Assembly (NCBI RefSeq): GCF_900107455.1
Contig: NZ_FNQB01000001.1
Span: 2,852,001-2,916,000, forward strand
Length of the DNA: 64,000 nt
DNA from: Asanoa ishikariensis
GTDB taxonomy: Bacteria; Actinomycetota; Actinomycetes; Mycobacteriales; Micromonosporaceae
Reading direction: 5' to 3'
A model generated the notes under the pieces. It was not told the origin of the DNA and made no database searches. It saw nothing but the letters and a program-made list of their open reading frames with translations. Below are positions 1 to 7,712 of the stretch, piece after piece. Both the position numbers and the translations under genes were made by a program. Position 1 is the stretch's first letter. Each line of letters starts with the position of its first letter.

Positions 1-1046
1 AGGCCGGTGAGTAGCGGCGCCACCGATGGCTCGTCCAGGTCGCGGATCCAGTCGGCCAGGTCGCTGATCTGCATCGCGCAGACGTCGGCGATGTTCTTTC
101 CCTTGATCTTCGACGATCGGGCCTCGGGGGCCAGCCGGGTGCCGTCGCAGTCGGGGCAGGTCTGGAACGTGACCGCCCGCTCCACGAACGCGCGTAGGTG
201 CGGCTGGAGGGCGTCGACGTCCTTCGACAGGATCGACTTCTGGACCTTCGGGATCAGCCCCTCGTACGTCAGGTTGATGCCCTCGACCTTGATCTTGGTC
301 GGCTCCTTGTGCAGGAGGTCGTGCAGCTCGCGCTTGTTGTATTTGGCGATCGGCTTGTCAGGGTCGAAGAAGCCCGAGCCCCGGAAGATCCGGCCGTACC
401 AGCCCTCCATGCTGTAGCCCGGCACCGTGAGCGCGCCCTCGTTGAGCGACAGGCTGGCGTCGTAGAGCGCGGTCAGGTCGAAGTCGGTGACCGAGCCCAT
501 GCCCTCGCAGCGCGGGCACATGCCGCCGAGCCGGTTGAAGGTCGCCTTCTCCGCCTTGGTCTTGCCGCCGCGCTCGACGGTGATCGCGCCGCTGGCCCGC
601 ACCGACGGGACATTGAAGGAGTATGCGTTGGGCGAGCCGATGTGTGGCGTGCCGAGCCGGCTGAACAGGATGCGCAGCATCGCGTTGGCGTCGGTGGCGG
701 TGCCGACCGTGGAGCGGGGGTTGGCACCCATCCGCTCCTGGTCGACGATGATCGCGGTGGTCAGGCCGTCGAGCAGGTCGACCTCGGGCCGCGACAGGTT
801 GGGCATGAAGCCCTGGACGAACGCGCTGTAGGTCTCGTTGATCATCCGCTGCGACTCGGCGGCGATCGTGCTGAACACGAGCGAGCTCTTGCCCGAGCCG
901 GAGACCCCGGTGAACACCGTGAGCCGGCGCTTCGGGATCTCGATGGTCACGTCCTTGAGGTTGTTCTCGCGCGCACCCTGCACGCGGATCAGGTCGTGGC
1001 TGTCGGCGACGTGCGACCGGGTCTGCGACCTCGAGGCCGTGCTCAT
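1..1046 (-). CDS. UvrA-like ABC ATPase, DrrC type (3' part beyond window)
   Basis: This is the N-terminal 348 or so residues of a UvrA paralogue; the rest lies left of the window. The frame reads MSTASRSQTRSHVADSHDLI and then an ABC domain with Walker A GVSGSGKS at about residues 47-54, followed by STIAAESQR. Two CxxC pairs are visible (CPRC near 176, CPDC near 297), as in UvrA zinc modules. The short insertion domains and the SQRMINETYSAFV stretch resemble the DrrC-type UvrA paralogues linked to resistance to DNA-binding drugs, rather than canonical UvrA. The ATG at 1046 is preceded by GGAG at a good distance. It is probably a cytosolic ATPase acting on DNA lesions or drug-DNA complexes (inference). 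A damage-type promoter lies about 50 bases upstream. Confidence 0.88.
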   Translation of the reverse strand, partial: MSTASRSQTRSHVADSHDLIRVQGARENNLKDVTIEIPKRRLTVFTGVSGSGKSSLVFSTIAAESQRMINETYSAFVQGFMPNLSRPEVDLLDGLTTAIIVDQERMGANPRSTVGTATDANAMLRILFSRLGTPHIGSPNAYSFNVPSVRASGAITVERGGKTKAEKATFNRLGGMCPRCEGMGSVTDFDLTALYDASLSLNEGALTVPGYSMEGWYGRIFRGSGFFDPDKPIAKYNKRELHDLLHKEPTKIKVEGINLTYEGLIPKVQKSILSKDVDALQPHLRAFVERAVTFQTCPDCDGTRLAPEARSSKIKGKNIADVCAMQISDLADWIRDLDEPSVAPLLTG

Positions 1047-1095
1047 CGTGTCTCCATCCTCATCAGGCGGTGTCGTGGGCTCGGGCAGGTCAGTC

Positions 1096-1118
1096 AAGGT
1101 ACCCGTGGGGTACGACAC
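1096..1118 (-). promoter_or_regulatory. RecA-NDp/PafBC-like promoter of the uvrA-like gene
   Basis: Read on the minus strand, GTGTCGTAC (1118-1110), eight bases, then TACCTT (1101-1096). This fits the mycobacterial RecA-independent damage promoter, TTGTCRGtg-N8-TAnnnT, at the TGTCG core, the exact 8-base spacing and the TAnnnT hexamer, but not at the final 'tg' of the upstream box. It would start transcription about 40 bases before the ATG. The same pattern occurs before polA and uvrB in this window. Confidence 0.5.
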
Positions 1119-1126
1119 CCCACGGG
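1102..1126. terminator. GC hairpin after the VOC gene, overlapping the promoter
   Basis: CCCGTGGGG (1102-1110) pairs perfectly with CCCCACGGG (1118-1126) around a 7-base loop. It begins 12 bases after the stop of the minus-strand VOC gene, so it could end that transcript, but no T-run follows. It also covers the spacer and upstream box of the damage-type promoter, so the symmetry may be incidental. Confidence 0.35.
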
Positions 1127-1137
1127 GCACCAAGTCG

Positions 1138-1479
1138 TCAGCTGTCCTGCAACAGACCGAGCACGTTGCCGTCCGGGTCGGTGAAGGTGGCCACCAGGCG
1201 ACCGCCGCCGACGTCGCGTGCGGCCTCGTTCACGGTCGCGCCCGCGGCGGTCACCTCGGCCAGCTTCGCCTCGATGTCGGCCACGTGCCAGTAGGCGACG
1301 GGACCGGCCGTGGTGCGGCCCGGCACCAGGCCGATGTGCTGGCCCTCGACGTCGTAGCCGACGTAGTACGGCGCGTCCGCCTGCGGCTCGATGCCGAGCA
1401 GGGCGGTGTAGACCTCTTTGGCCTTGGCCAGGTCGGAGACGGGGTGCAGCACGGTCTTGATCCCCTGTGTGGAACTCAT
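1138..1479 (-). CDS. VOC (glyoxalase/bleomycin resistance) family protein
   Basis: A 113-residue single VOC module: the opening VLHPVSDLAKAKEVYTALLGIEP is the first beta-alpha unit and TFTDPDGNVLGLLQ is the typical C-terminal strand with the DPDGN turn. Members bind a metal or small ligand in a dimer made of paired modules; some sequester antibiotics, others are enzymes. The glutamate usual at the final metal position is replaced here by glycine (VLGLLQ), so a binding role without metal catalysis is possible. The ATG start has GGAG about 6 bases upstream. It lies upstream of, and on the same strand as, the uvrA-like gene but is separated from it by its own hairpin and promoter. Substrate cannot be told. 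Confidence 0.85.
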   Translation of the reverse strand: MSSTQGIKTVLHPVSDLAKAKEVYTALLGIEPQADAPYYVGYDVEGQHIGLVPGRTTAGPVAYWHVADIEAKLAEVTAAGATVNEAARDVGGGRLVATFTDPDGNVLGLLQDS

Positions 1480-1792
1480 TCGTCACTCCTGAAGTCGTCG
1501 TTCGGTTCGACCTCGACGCTAACCGTGACACCCTGGCCAGGGCTTCTCGAATCCTGACCGGTACGCCGGCGGGCCGCGAACGGGTGAGGTCCAGCCTTCG
1601 GTCGTGTGTCGCGGACCTGGCAGCGAAGCGAAGCGAGCGGTCCCCGGCGGGAGCGACGGTCCGGACCATCGCGGACCCGGGAGAATCTGATCTTGATCGG
1701 GCTCTTGATCTGGCTCGCCGGACGGGTTCGTTATCGACAGGGTTTGGTGATCCGGACAACCGGGGCCAAACTGCTCGGGTCCGGTCGGCATC
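1480..1792. other. Gene-free divergent region before polA
   Basis: No convincing coding region: the open frames here have no recognisable protein and no ribosome binding site. It separates the divergent VOC gene and polA. TCTTGATC occurs twice 13 bases apart (1691-1698 and 1704-1711), and a short GCGAAGC iteration lies near 1622. Nothing further can be assigned. Confidence 0.5.
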
Positions 1793-1815
1793 TTGTCGGA
1801 CCCGGCGACTAGCAT
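1793..1815 (+). promoter_or_regulatory. RecA-NDp/PafBC-like promoter of polA
   Basis: TTGTCGGAC (1793-1801), eight bases (1802-1809), TAGCAT (1810-1815). It matches the mycobacterial RecA-independent DNA-damage promoter TTGTCRGtg-N8-TAnnnT at all seven strongly conserved upstream bases, in spacing and in the TAnnnT box. The -10 ends 7 bases before a GTG that opens the polA frame, which predicts a leaderless transcript and argues against the TTG at 1793 being a start codon. Confidence 0.65.
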
Positions 1816-1822
1816 CGCTCGG

Positions 1823-4510
1823 GTGAGCGACCAGCCCCGGATCCTGCTGCTTGATGGCCACTCGTTGGCCTACCGTGCGTTTCACGCCCTGCCGGTGGAG
1901 AACTTCTCCACCGCGACCGGGCAGTCGACGAACGCGGTGTTCGGGTTCACGTCGATGCTGATCAACATGCTGCGCGACGAGAAGCCGACGCACATCATCG
2001 TGTCCTTCGACGTGTCGCGGCAGTCGTTCCGCACCGAGCGTTACGCCGAATACAAGGCCGGGCGCGCTGAGACGCCCAAGCCGTTCCAGGGGCAGGTCAG
2101 CCTGGTCAAAGAGGTGCTCGCGGCGCTGCGCATCCCGGTGGTGGAGAAGCCGGGCTACGAGGCCGACGACGTGATCGGCACGTTGACCACGCAGGCGCGT
2201 GCGGCGGGCATGGAGGTGATCATCTCGTCCGGCGACCGTGACGCGTTCCAGTTGGTCGACGAGCATGTCACCGTTCTCTACCCCGTGCGCGGCGTGTCCG
2301 AGGTGTGGCGGATGAACCCCGAGGCGGTCGAGGCCAAATACTTCGTGCCGCCGACGCGCTACCGGGACAAGGCCGCCCTGGTCGGCGAGACCAGCGACAA
2401 CCTGCCGGGCGTGCCCGGGGTGGGCGACAAGACCGCCGCCAAATGGATCAAGGAGTACGGCGGGATCGACGGCGTGATCGCCAACGCCGACAAGATCAAG
2501 GGCAAGGCGGGCGAGAGCCTGCGCGCCAACCTGTCCAACGTGATCCGCAACTACGAGCTCAACGCGCTGGTCTGCGACCTCGAGCTGCCGATGGGTCCCG
2601 AAGACGCGCGCTGGCACGGTTGGGACCGCGAGGCCGTCCACGAGATCTTCGACGCTCTCGAGTTCCGGGTGCTGCGCGAGCGCCTGTACCAATACCTCGA
2701 CGCGGTCGAGCCCGAGGCCGAAGCCGGCTTCGACCTGTTCGGGGAGATCCTCGCGGCGGGTGGCGTCGCTCCCTGGCTGACCGAGCACGTGCGGCCCGGC
2801 GTGCCGACCGGCGTGGCCGTCGCGGGGCGGTTCGGCCGGGGCACCGGCGAGCTGACCGGCATCGCCTTGGCCACCGCCGACGGACCGGCCGCCTGGTTCG
2901 ACCCGACCCAGCTCGAGCCGGCCGACGAGCAGGCGGTCGCGGCCTGGCTCGACTCCGCAGAGCACCCCAAGGTGCTGCACGACAGCAAGCCGGCCCGACT
3001 CTCGTTCTCCGCCCGCGGCTGGGGGTTGCAGGGCGTCGCCCGCGACACGGCGATCGCGGCCTACCTGGCCCGTCCCGATCAGCGCACCTACGACCTGGCC
3101 GACCTGGCGCTGCGCTATCTGCACCGCGAGCTACGCGTCGACGTCCCCGAGACCGGCCAGCTCACCCTCGACGGCCTGGGCGACGACGAGGGCGTCGTCG
3201 AGCAGAACCTGATGCTGCACGCCCGCGCGACCCTCGACCTGGCCGACGCGATCGACGCCGAGCTGTCCCGCGACGGCGAGCTCTCGATCCGCCTGATGGC
3301 CGACGTCGAGCTGCCGCTGTCGGAGGTGCTGGCCCGCATGGAGCAGGTCGGCATCGCGGCCGACACCGAATACCTCACCGACATCGAGGCGCACTTCGCG
3401 GCCGAGGTGAAGGCGTCGGCACAGGCGGCCTACGCGGTGCACGGCCGGGAGTTCAACCTGGGCTCGCCCAAGCAGCTCCAGGAGATCCTGTTCACCGAGC
3501 GCGAGCTGCCCAAGACCCGGCGGATCAAGTCCGGCTACACGACCGACGCCGACGCCTTGCAGGGCCTGTTCGCGCAGACCGGCGACCCTTTGCTGGAGCA
3601 CCTGCTGCGGCACCGTGACGTCGCCAAGCTCAAGTCCACGGTGGACGGACTGCTCAAGTCGGTGTCCGACGACGGCCGCATCCACACCACCTACTTCCAG
3701 ACCGTCGCGGCCACGGGTCGGCTCTCGTCGACCGACCCCAACCTCCAGAACATCCCGATCCGCACCGAAGAGGGCCGGCGGATCAGGCGGGCCTTCGTCG
3801 TCGGCGAGGGCTACGAGACGCTGCTGACGGCCGACTACAGCCAGATCGAAATGCGGATCATGGCCGACCTGTCCAAGGACCAGGCGCTGATCGACGCCTT
3901 CAACTCAGGCGCCGACTTCCACGCGGCGACGGCCTCCTCGGTCTTCGCGATGCCCCTCGCCGACGTCACCGCCGACCACCGGCGCAAGATCAAGGCGATG
4001 AACTACGGCCTGGCGTACGGGCTGAGCGTCTACGGCCTCTCCCAGCAGCTAGGCATCGCCGCCGAAGAGGCCCGCGGCCTCATGGACGAGTACTTCGACC
4101 GTTTCGGCGGAGTCCGCGACTACCTGCGGGCGATCGTCGACCGGGCCCGCCAGGACGGCTACACCGAAACCATCCTCGGCCGCCGCCGCTACCTACCGGA
4201 CCTGATCAGCGACAACCGCCAACGCCGCGAGATGGCCGAACGGATGGCGCTCAACGCCCCGATCCAAGGCTCGGCCGCCGACATCATCAAGGTCGCGATG
4301 CTCCGCGTCGACGAGGCCATCAAGGAAGCCGGCCTACGGTCGCGGATGCTGCTCCAGGTCCACGACGAGCTCGTCTTCGAGGTCGCGGAGGGGGAGCGGG
4401 AGCAGCTCGAAGCCCTGGTCCGCGGCGCGATGGGCGGGGCATATCCGCTCGCGGTGCCGCTGGAGGTGTCGGTCGGCCTGGGCCGCGACTGGAACAGCGC
4501 CGACCACTAG
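1823..4510 (+). CDS. polA: DNA polymerase I
   Basis: About 895 residues. The N-terminal 5'-3' exonuclease begins LLLDGHSLAYRAFHALP and carries the metal-binding runs YEADDVIGTL and SGDRDAFQLV. The middle domain lacks the acidic residues of a proofreading 3'-5' exonuclease, as is usual in actinobacterial Pol I. The polymerase domain has motif A DYSQIEMRIMA (about 671), motif B RRKIKAMNYGLAYGL and motif C QVHDE (about 845-849). It fills gaps in excision repair and removes Okazaki primers. I chose the GTG at 1823, giving VSDQPRILLLDG, because the damage-type promoter places transcription start there; the longer frame from TTG 1793 would run through the promoter. It stands alone, with no partner in the same unit. 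Confidence 0.96.
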   Translation: MSDQPRILLLDGHSLAYRAFHALPVENFSTATGQSTNAVFGFTSMLINMLRDEKPTHIIVSFDVSRQSFRTERYAEYKAGRAETPKPFQGQVSLVKEVLAALRIPVVEKPGYEADDVIGTLTTQARAAGMEVIISSGDRDAFQLVDEHVTVLYPVRGVSEVWRMNPEAVEAKYFVPPTRYRDKAALVGETSDNLPGVPGVGDKTAAKWIKEYGGIDGVIANADKIKGKAGESLRANLSNVIRNYELNALVCDLELPMGPEDARWHGWDREAVHEIFDALEFRVLRERLYQYLDAVEPEAEAGFDLFGEILAAGGVAPWLTEHVRPGVPTGVAVAGRFGRGTGELTGIALATADGPAAWFDPTQLEPADEQAVAAWLDSAEHPKVLHDSKPARLSFSARGWGLQGVARDTAIAAYLARPDQRTYDLADLALRYLHRELRVDVPETGQLTLDGLGDDEGVVEQNLMLHARATLDLADAIDAELSRDGELSIRLMADVELPLSEVLARMEQVGIAADTEYLTDIEAHFAAEVKASAQAAYAVHGREFNLGSPKQLQEILFTERELPKTRRIKSGYTTDADALQGLFAQTGDPLLEHLLRHRDVAKLKSTVDGLLKSVSDDGRIHTTYFQTVAATGRLSSTDPNLQNIPIRTEEGRRIRRAFVVGEGYETLLTADYSQIEMRIMADLSKDQALIDAFNSGADFHAATASSVFAMPLADVTADHRRKIKAMNYGLAYGLSVYGLSQQLGIAAEEARGLMDEYFDRFGGVRDYLRAIVDRARQDGYTETILGRRRYLPDLISDNRQRREMAERMALNAPIQGSAADIIKVAMLRVDEAIKEAGLRSRMLLQVHDELVFEVAEGEREQLEALVRGAMGGAYPLAVPLEVSVGLGRDWNSADH

Positions 4511-4616
4511 CAGCGCAACGCCGGGCGCGAGTCGCTGATGCGGCGACTTCGGCGTCTCGACCGCCGGGCGGCGGGGTCGGGGGTCGGGGTCTCTTCTCTG
4601 CGGTCGACGGGAGCGG

Positions 4617-5030
4617 GTGGGCGGCAAGGTGCTTCGGCTGATCGGTTACTGGGACGGGCCGGAAGCTCGGGACGAGGGGTGGCCTGACGTCCGCGGCTTC
4701 GTCGACCCGACGCTCGAAGCGGCGGAGCGGGAGATGCTGGTGGCCTACCTCAGGTCCGGCACGCACTTCGTCGCCTGCGCTGGGTTCTCCCTCTGCCGCT
4801 TCTGCGGCGCCAGCAACGGCAGCTCAGAACAGACTGACGGCGAGCACTTCGTCTGGCCTGAAGGGCTGGCGCACTACGTGGAGGCGCACGGAGTCGGCCT
4901 GCCACAAGAGGTGCGCGCGGTCGCGGCACGTGGGCCGGCGGCCCCCTTGGACGCGGCTGGGCTCGAGCTCATGGAGAGCGAAGACCTGGACGGGGACGAA
5001 GCATGGTGGCGCGGCCACGTCAGGACTTGA
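4617..5030 (+). CDS. Hypothetical protein with CxxC motif
   Basis: 137 residues starting from GTG, with GGGAG shortly upstream. The N-terminal part reads LIGYWDGPEARDEGWPDVRGFVD, followed by an aromatic-rich core with CRFCG (about residues 60-64), GEHFVWPEGLAHYV and an acidic tail EDLDGDEAWW. The single CxxC could bind zinc or form a disulfide; a second pair is not visible. I recall similar small proteins in Streptomyces and relatives without an assigned function. No signal peptide or membrane segment. It follows polA by about 105 bases and converges on the next gene. Confidence 0.75.
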   Translation: MGGKVLRLIGYWDGPEARDEGWPDVRGFVDPTLEAAEREMLVAYLRSGTHFVACAGFSLCRFCGASNGSSEQTDGEHFVWPEGLAHYVEAHGVGLPQEVRAVAARGPAAPLDAAGLELMESEDLDGDEAWWRGHVRT

Positions 5031-5067
5031 GGGGGTCGTAGCCCACCACCGCTACGACGTCGCCGAC

Positions 5068-5718
5068 TCAGCGTTGGCCGCGTACCCACTCGTCCAGGTC
5101 CAAGGGCGCCGAGATCGCGAGGTGGCGGTCGATGGTCTCGATCAAGGCCGGCACGCGGGCGCCGAGCCCTGCGTCCTCCGCCCAGGTGGTGAGCGTCGCG
5201 AGGAAACCGACGAGGTCCGCCTGAACCGCGTGGAGTTGGGCTGACACCGCCGCGCGTGCGAGGTCGACATGCAGGCCGGCCCGCGGTCCCTGGTCGCGCT
5301 TCGCCACGGAGTCCTGCCAGACCCGAACCAGATCACCGATGAACTCGACCTCCGGGCTCGGGTCATGGCCGAGCCACGACGGTGGGCGGCCCGCGTCGAC
5401 CAGCAACCACTCGCGCCAATCATTCAGGTCGTTGCAGCAACCCGGTTCGACCATCGCTCCGGTCTCACTGTCGTGCAGCCGGACCCCGCCCAGAATCAGG
5501 AGCGTCTCCGCCGACACCACCAGGTCCACGATCTCGTCGCGTCCGGCGGAGGGCGGCACGTCCAGGCCATCCGCGGCGGCGGCCAGGAACAGACCGACCT
5601 CAGCCTCGGTGCGGTCGCCGTCGACCACCAGCCACGACGGCGGAGCCGCCGCAGCCACCGGCCAGGGCAAGGCCGCCTCAAGAGTGGGTACCGCGATGAC
5701 CGCCTGCATTCTGATCAC
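5068..5718 (-). CDS. Hypothetical protein
   Basis: 216 residues, not recognised. The composition is that of a real protein: alternating hydrophobic strands and acidic helices, e.g. PPSWLVVDGDRTEAEVGLFLAAAADG and DSETGAMVEPGCCNDLNDWREWLLVDAG. The GCCNDLNDWREW segment with paired cysteines, and a tryptophan-rich middle, are the most distinctive parts. Helical C-terminal half. No signal peptide or membrane helix. Start is GTG at 5718 or the ATG three codons later. It is on the same strand as the decayed DUF3140 gene upstream but not obviously part of its unit. Confidence 0.7.
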   Translation of the reverse strand: MIRMQAVIAVPTLEAALPWPVAAAAPPSWLVVDGDRTEAEVGLFLAAAADGLDVPPSAGRDEIVDLVVSAETLLILGGVRLHDSETGAMVEPGCCNDLNDWREWLLVDAGRPPSWLGHDPSPEVEFIGDLVRVWQDSVAKRDQGPRAGLHVDLARAAVSAQLHAVQADLVGFLATLTTWAEDAGLGARVPALIETIDRHLAISAPLDLDEWVRGQR

Positions 5719-5750
5719 AGCGGAAGTCGAACACGATCGGACGCCTGACG

Positions 5751-5941
5751 TCAGTACTTGAGTGCCGAGTGGCGCATCGCGTAGCCGACTACCTTGCGCA
5801 GGTGGGCTTCAGAGCCACGATGCGCCGGCCCGACTCGCCGCCGCTCGACGGTTTCTGGCCGGACGTGCGTGAGTTGTCCGTGGCCAGCCAGCGCTCCAGC
5901 TCACCGGCGGCCGACCCGAAGTCGGCCACCTCGTCACTCAC
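5751..5941 (-). pseudogene. Decayed DUF3140 gene (internal deletion, frameshift)
   Basis: From GTG at 5941 the first frame reads ...AGELERWLATDNSRTSGQ then SGGESGRRIVALK, the N-terminal half of a DUF3140 protein, and hits a stop. The rest of the family pattern continues in another frame: SEAHLRKVVGYAMRHSALKY and a stop at 5751. The two parts abut with no room for the linking segment expected between RRIV and the KVVGY helix, so bases have been lost and the frame shifted. The start overlaps the DUF2945 stop by 8 bases. DUF2945 and DUF3140 genes often sit together, which supports the identification. Confidence 0.6.
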
Positions 5942-6137
5942 GGCGCAGCGCTTCCTCGGTGTGCACCGCGTCCCGGCCCGTCTTGTCGCTGCGGACCCGG
6001 TACTGCGGCTCCTCGGCCGACGCGTCCACGGTGCGGCCGGCCGCCGACCGCCTTGACGTGATCCGCTCCTCGACCGTTCCGCGTACCCGCTGGCCGTGGC
6101 TCTGCCAGCTCACCTTGTCGCCCTTGTGGAGTCCCAT
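5934..6137 (-). CDS. DUF2945 (HVA/TUDOR-like) small protein
   Basis: 67 residues: MGLHKGDKVSWQSHGQRVRG opens a small beta barrel typical of DUF2945, followed by TVEERITSR and the closing strand PQYRVRSDKTGRDAVHTEEAL. The GDKVxW start and the YRVRSDKTG strand are diagnostic. Function is unknown; the family is found in bacteria and fungi and resembles a TUDOR/SH3-like fold. A longer open frame upstream (to 6383) is not supported because it would overlap the permease gene and has no family similarity. The gene overlaps the decayed DUF3140 gene by 8 bases. Confidence 0.85.
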   Translation of the reverse strand: MGLHKGDKVSWQSHGQRVRGTVEERITSRRSAAGRTVDASAEEPQYRVRSDKTGRDAVHTEEALRRE

Positions 6138-6172
6138 GAGAAGCGCATACCCGGTTGAAAACGGACAAAACT

Positions 6173-7669
6173 TTAGGCGTGGTCGTGCGGGCGTGAGATC
6201 GGAGCCGGCGTCTCGGCGGCCTCCGCCGCGCGGCGGCGACCGGCGGCGTGCATCCCGTACGCGAAATAGAGCACGAAGCCGATCGCCATCCAGATGACGA
6301 ACCTGATCCACGTGTCGACCGGCAGGTTGATCATCAGCCACAGGCAGGCCACCACGGCGAGGATCGGGATGAACGGGACCCATGGTGTACGGAAGGAGCG
6401 TGGCAGATCCGGTCGGGTCCGGCGCAGGACGATCACACCGAGCGCCACCACCACGAACGCGAACAGGGTGCCGATCGACGTGAGCTCAGACAGCTTGGCC
6501 AGCGGCACGAAGCCCGCCATCAGCATCACCACGACGCCCGTGCCGATGGTGATCAGCCAAGGGGTGCCGAACCGCGGGTGCACCCGGGCCAGCGACGGCG
6601 GCAGCAGGTTGTCGCGCGACATCGCGAACAGCACCCGGGACTGGCCGAGCAGCAGCACCAGGATCACCGTGGTGATGCCGCAGATCGCGCCCAGCGAGAT
6701 CACTTTGGACGCCCACTCCACACCGACGTCGCTGAAGGCCTTGGCCAGTGGCGCTCCGGTGTCCAATGACGAGTATTTTGCCATTCCGGTCACTACGAAC
6801 GCGACGGCCATATAGAGCACAGCGCAGATGCCGAGTGACCACAGGATTCCGCGGGGCATGTCGCGCTGCGGGTTGCGGGTCTCCTCGGCGGTGGTCGCGA
6901 CCACGTCGAAGCCGATGTACGCGAAGAAGACGATCGACGCCGCCGCCACGATGCCGAAGAAGCCGAACTGTTGCGGCACGATGCCGAGCAGCGCCTGCAA
7001 CAAGGGCTCCTCACCACCGGACGCCCCCTGCGTGGGCTGCGCCGGCGGCACGAATGGCGTCAGGTTCGAGGACTTGATGTAGAACAGCCCGAGGCCGATC
7101 ACGAACAGCACCACCGCGATCTTGATCGCGACCAGCAGGCCGGTGACCCGTCCGGACAGCTTCGTGCCGACCACGCCGACGACGGTCAGCAGCGCCACGA
7201 TGGCCATCGCGCCCCAGTCGGGTGCGGCCGTGTCGCCGGCGAGCCAGGGCGGCAGGTCGAACAGCGTCTGCAGGTACGCGCTCCAGCCGCGCGCCACCAC
7301 CGCCGCGCCCAGGCCCAGCTCCAGCACCAGGTCCCAGCCGATGATCCAGGCCACGAGCTCGCCGAGGGTGGCATAGCCGAAGGTGTACGCGCTGCCGGCC
7401 ACCGGCACCGTCGAGGCGAACTCCGCGTAACAGAGTGCGGCGAGCGCGCAGACGACCGCGGCGAGCAGGAACGAGATGATGATGGCCGGGCCGGCGTTGC
7501 GGGCCGCCTGTTGGCCGGTGAGCACGAAGATTCCCGTACCCACGATCACCCCGACCCCGAAGACCGTCAGGTCGAGCGCGCTGAGCTCGCGCTTGAGCTT
7601 GTGACCTGGCTCGTCGGTCTCCGCAATGGACCGCTCGATGCTCTTGGTGCGCAAGACGGAGAAGGCCAT
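6173..7669 (-). CDS. APC-superfamily cationic amino acid permease
   Basis: About 498 residues, twelve or more hydrophobic helices. The N-terminus MAFSVLRTKSIERSIAETDE and the first helix FGVGVIVGTGIFVLTG are hallmarks of the CAT-type subfamily of amino acid-polyamine-organocation transporters; the PVAGSAYTFGYATLGELVAW segment is the conserved second-third helix region. It imports basic or other amino acids across the cytoplasmic membrane. An in-frame ATG five codons upstream (7684) is also possible; I prefer 7669 because homologues begin at the VxRTKS motif. 43 bases separate it from the methyltransferase gene upstream on the same strand. Confidence 0.9.
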   Translation of the reverse strand: MAFSVLRTKSIERSIAETDEPGHKLKRELSALDLTVFGVGVIVGTGIFVLTGQQAARNAGPAIIISFLLAAVVCALAALCYAEFASTVPVAGSAYTFGYATLGELVAWIIGWDLVLELGLGAAVVARGWSAYLQTLFDLPPWLAGDTAAPDWGAMAIVALLTVVGVVGTKLSGRVTGLLVAIKIAVVLFVIGLGLFYIKSSNLTPFVPPAQPTQGASGGEEPLLQALLGIVPQQFGFFGIVAAASIVFFAYIGFDVVATTAEETRNPQRDMPRGILWSLGICAVLYMAVAFVVTGMAKYSSLDTGAPLAKAFSDVGVEWASKVISLGAICGITTVILVLLLGQSRVLFAMSRDNLLPPSLARVHPRFGTPWLITIGTGVVVMLMAGFVPLAKLSELTSIGTLFAFVVVALGVIVLRRTRPDLPRSFRTPWVPFIPILAVVACLWLMINLPVDTWIRFVIWMAIGFVLYFAYGMHAAGRRRAAEAAETPAPISRPHDHA

Positions 7670-7712
7670 GAATGCGATTCTCATCCCGCGGGCCGGGAAC
7701 CGCAGCGCGAAG

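Noticed and set aside
198-1184. A 328-codon plus-strand frame at the left edge
   Set aside because: It is antisense to the uvrA-like gene, which has clear ATPase and zinc motifs on the minus strand.
1793-1822. TTG 1793 as the polA start
   Set aside because: It coincides with the upstream box of the damage-type promoter; the GTG at 1823 matches the usual N-terminus of Pol I.
1519-1826. Small frames on both strands between the VOC gene and polA
   Set aside because: No ribosome binding site, no recognisable protein, and the plus-strand ones run into the polA promoter.
5934-6383. 149-codon version of the DUF2945 gene
   Set aside because: The extra N-terminal part overlaps the permease 3' end and has no family similarity; the ATG at 6137 fits the DUF2945 start exactly.
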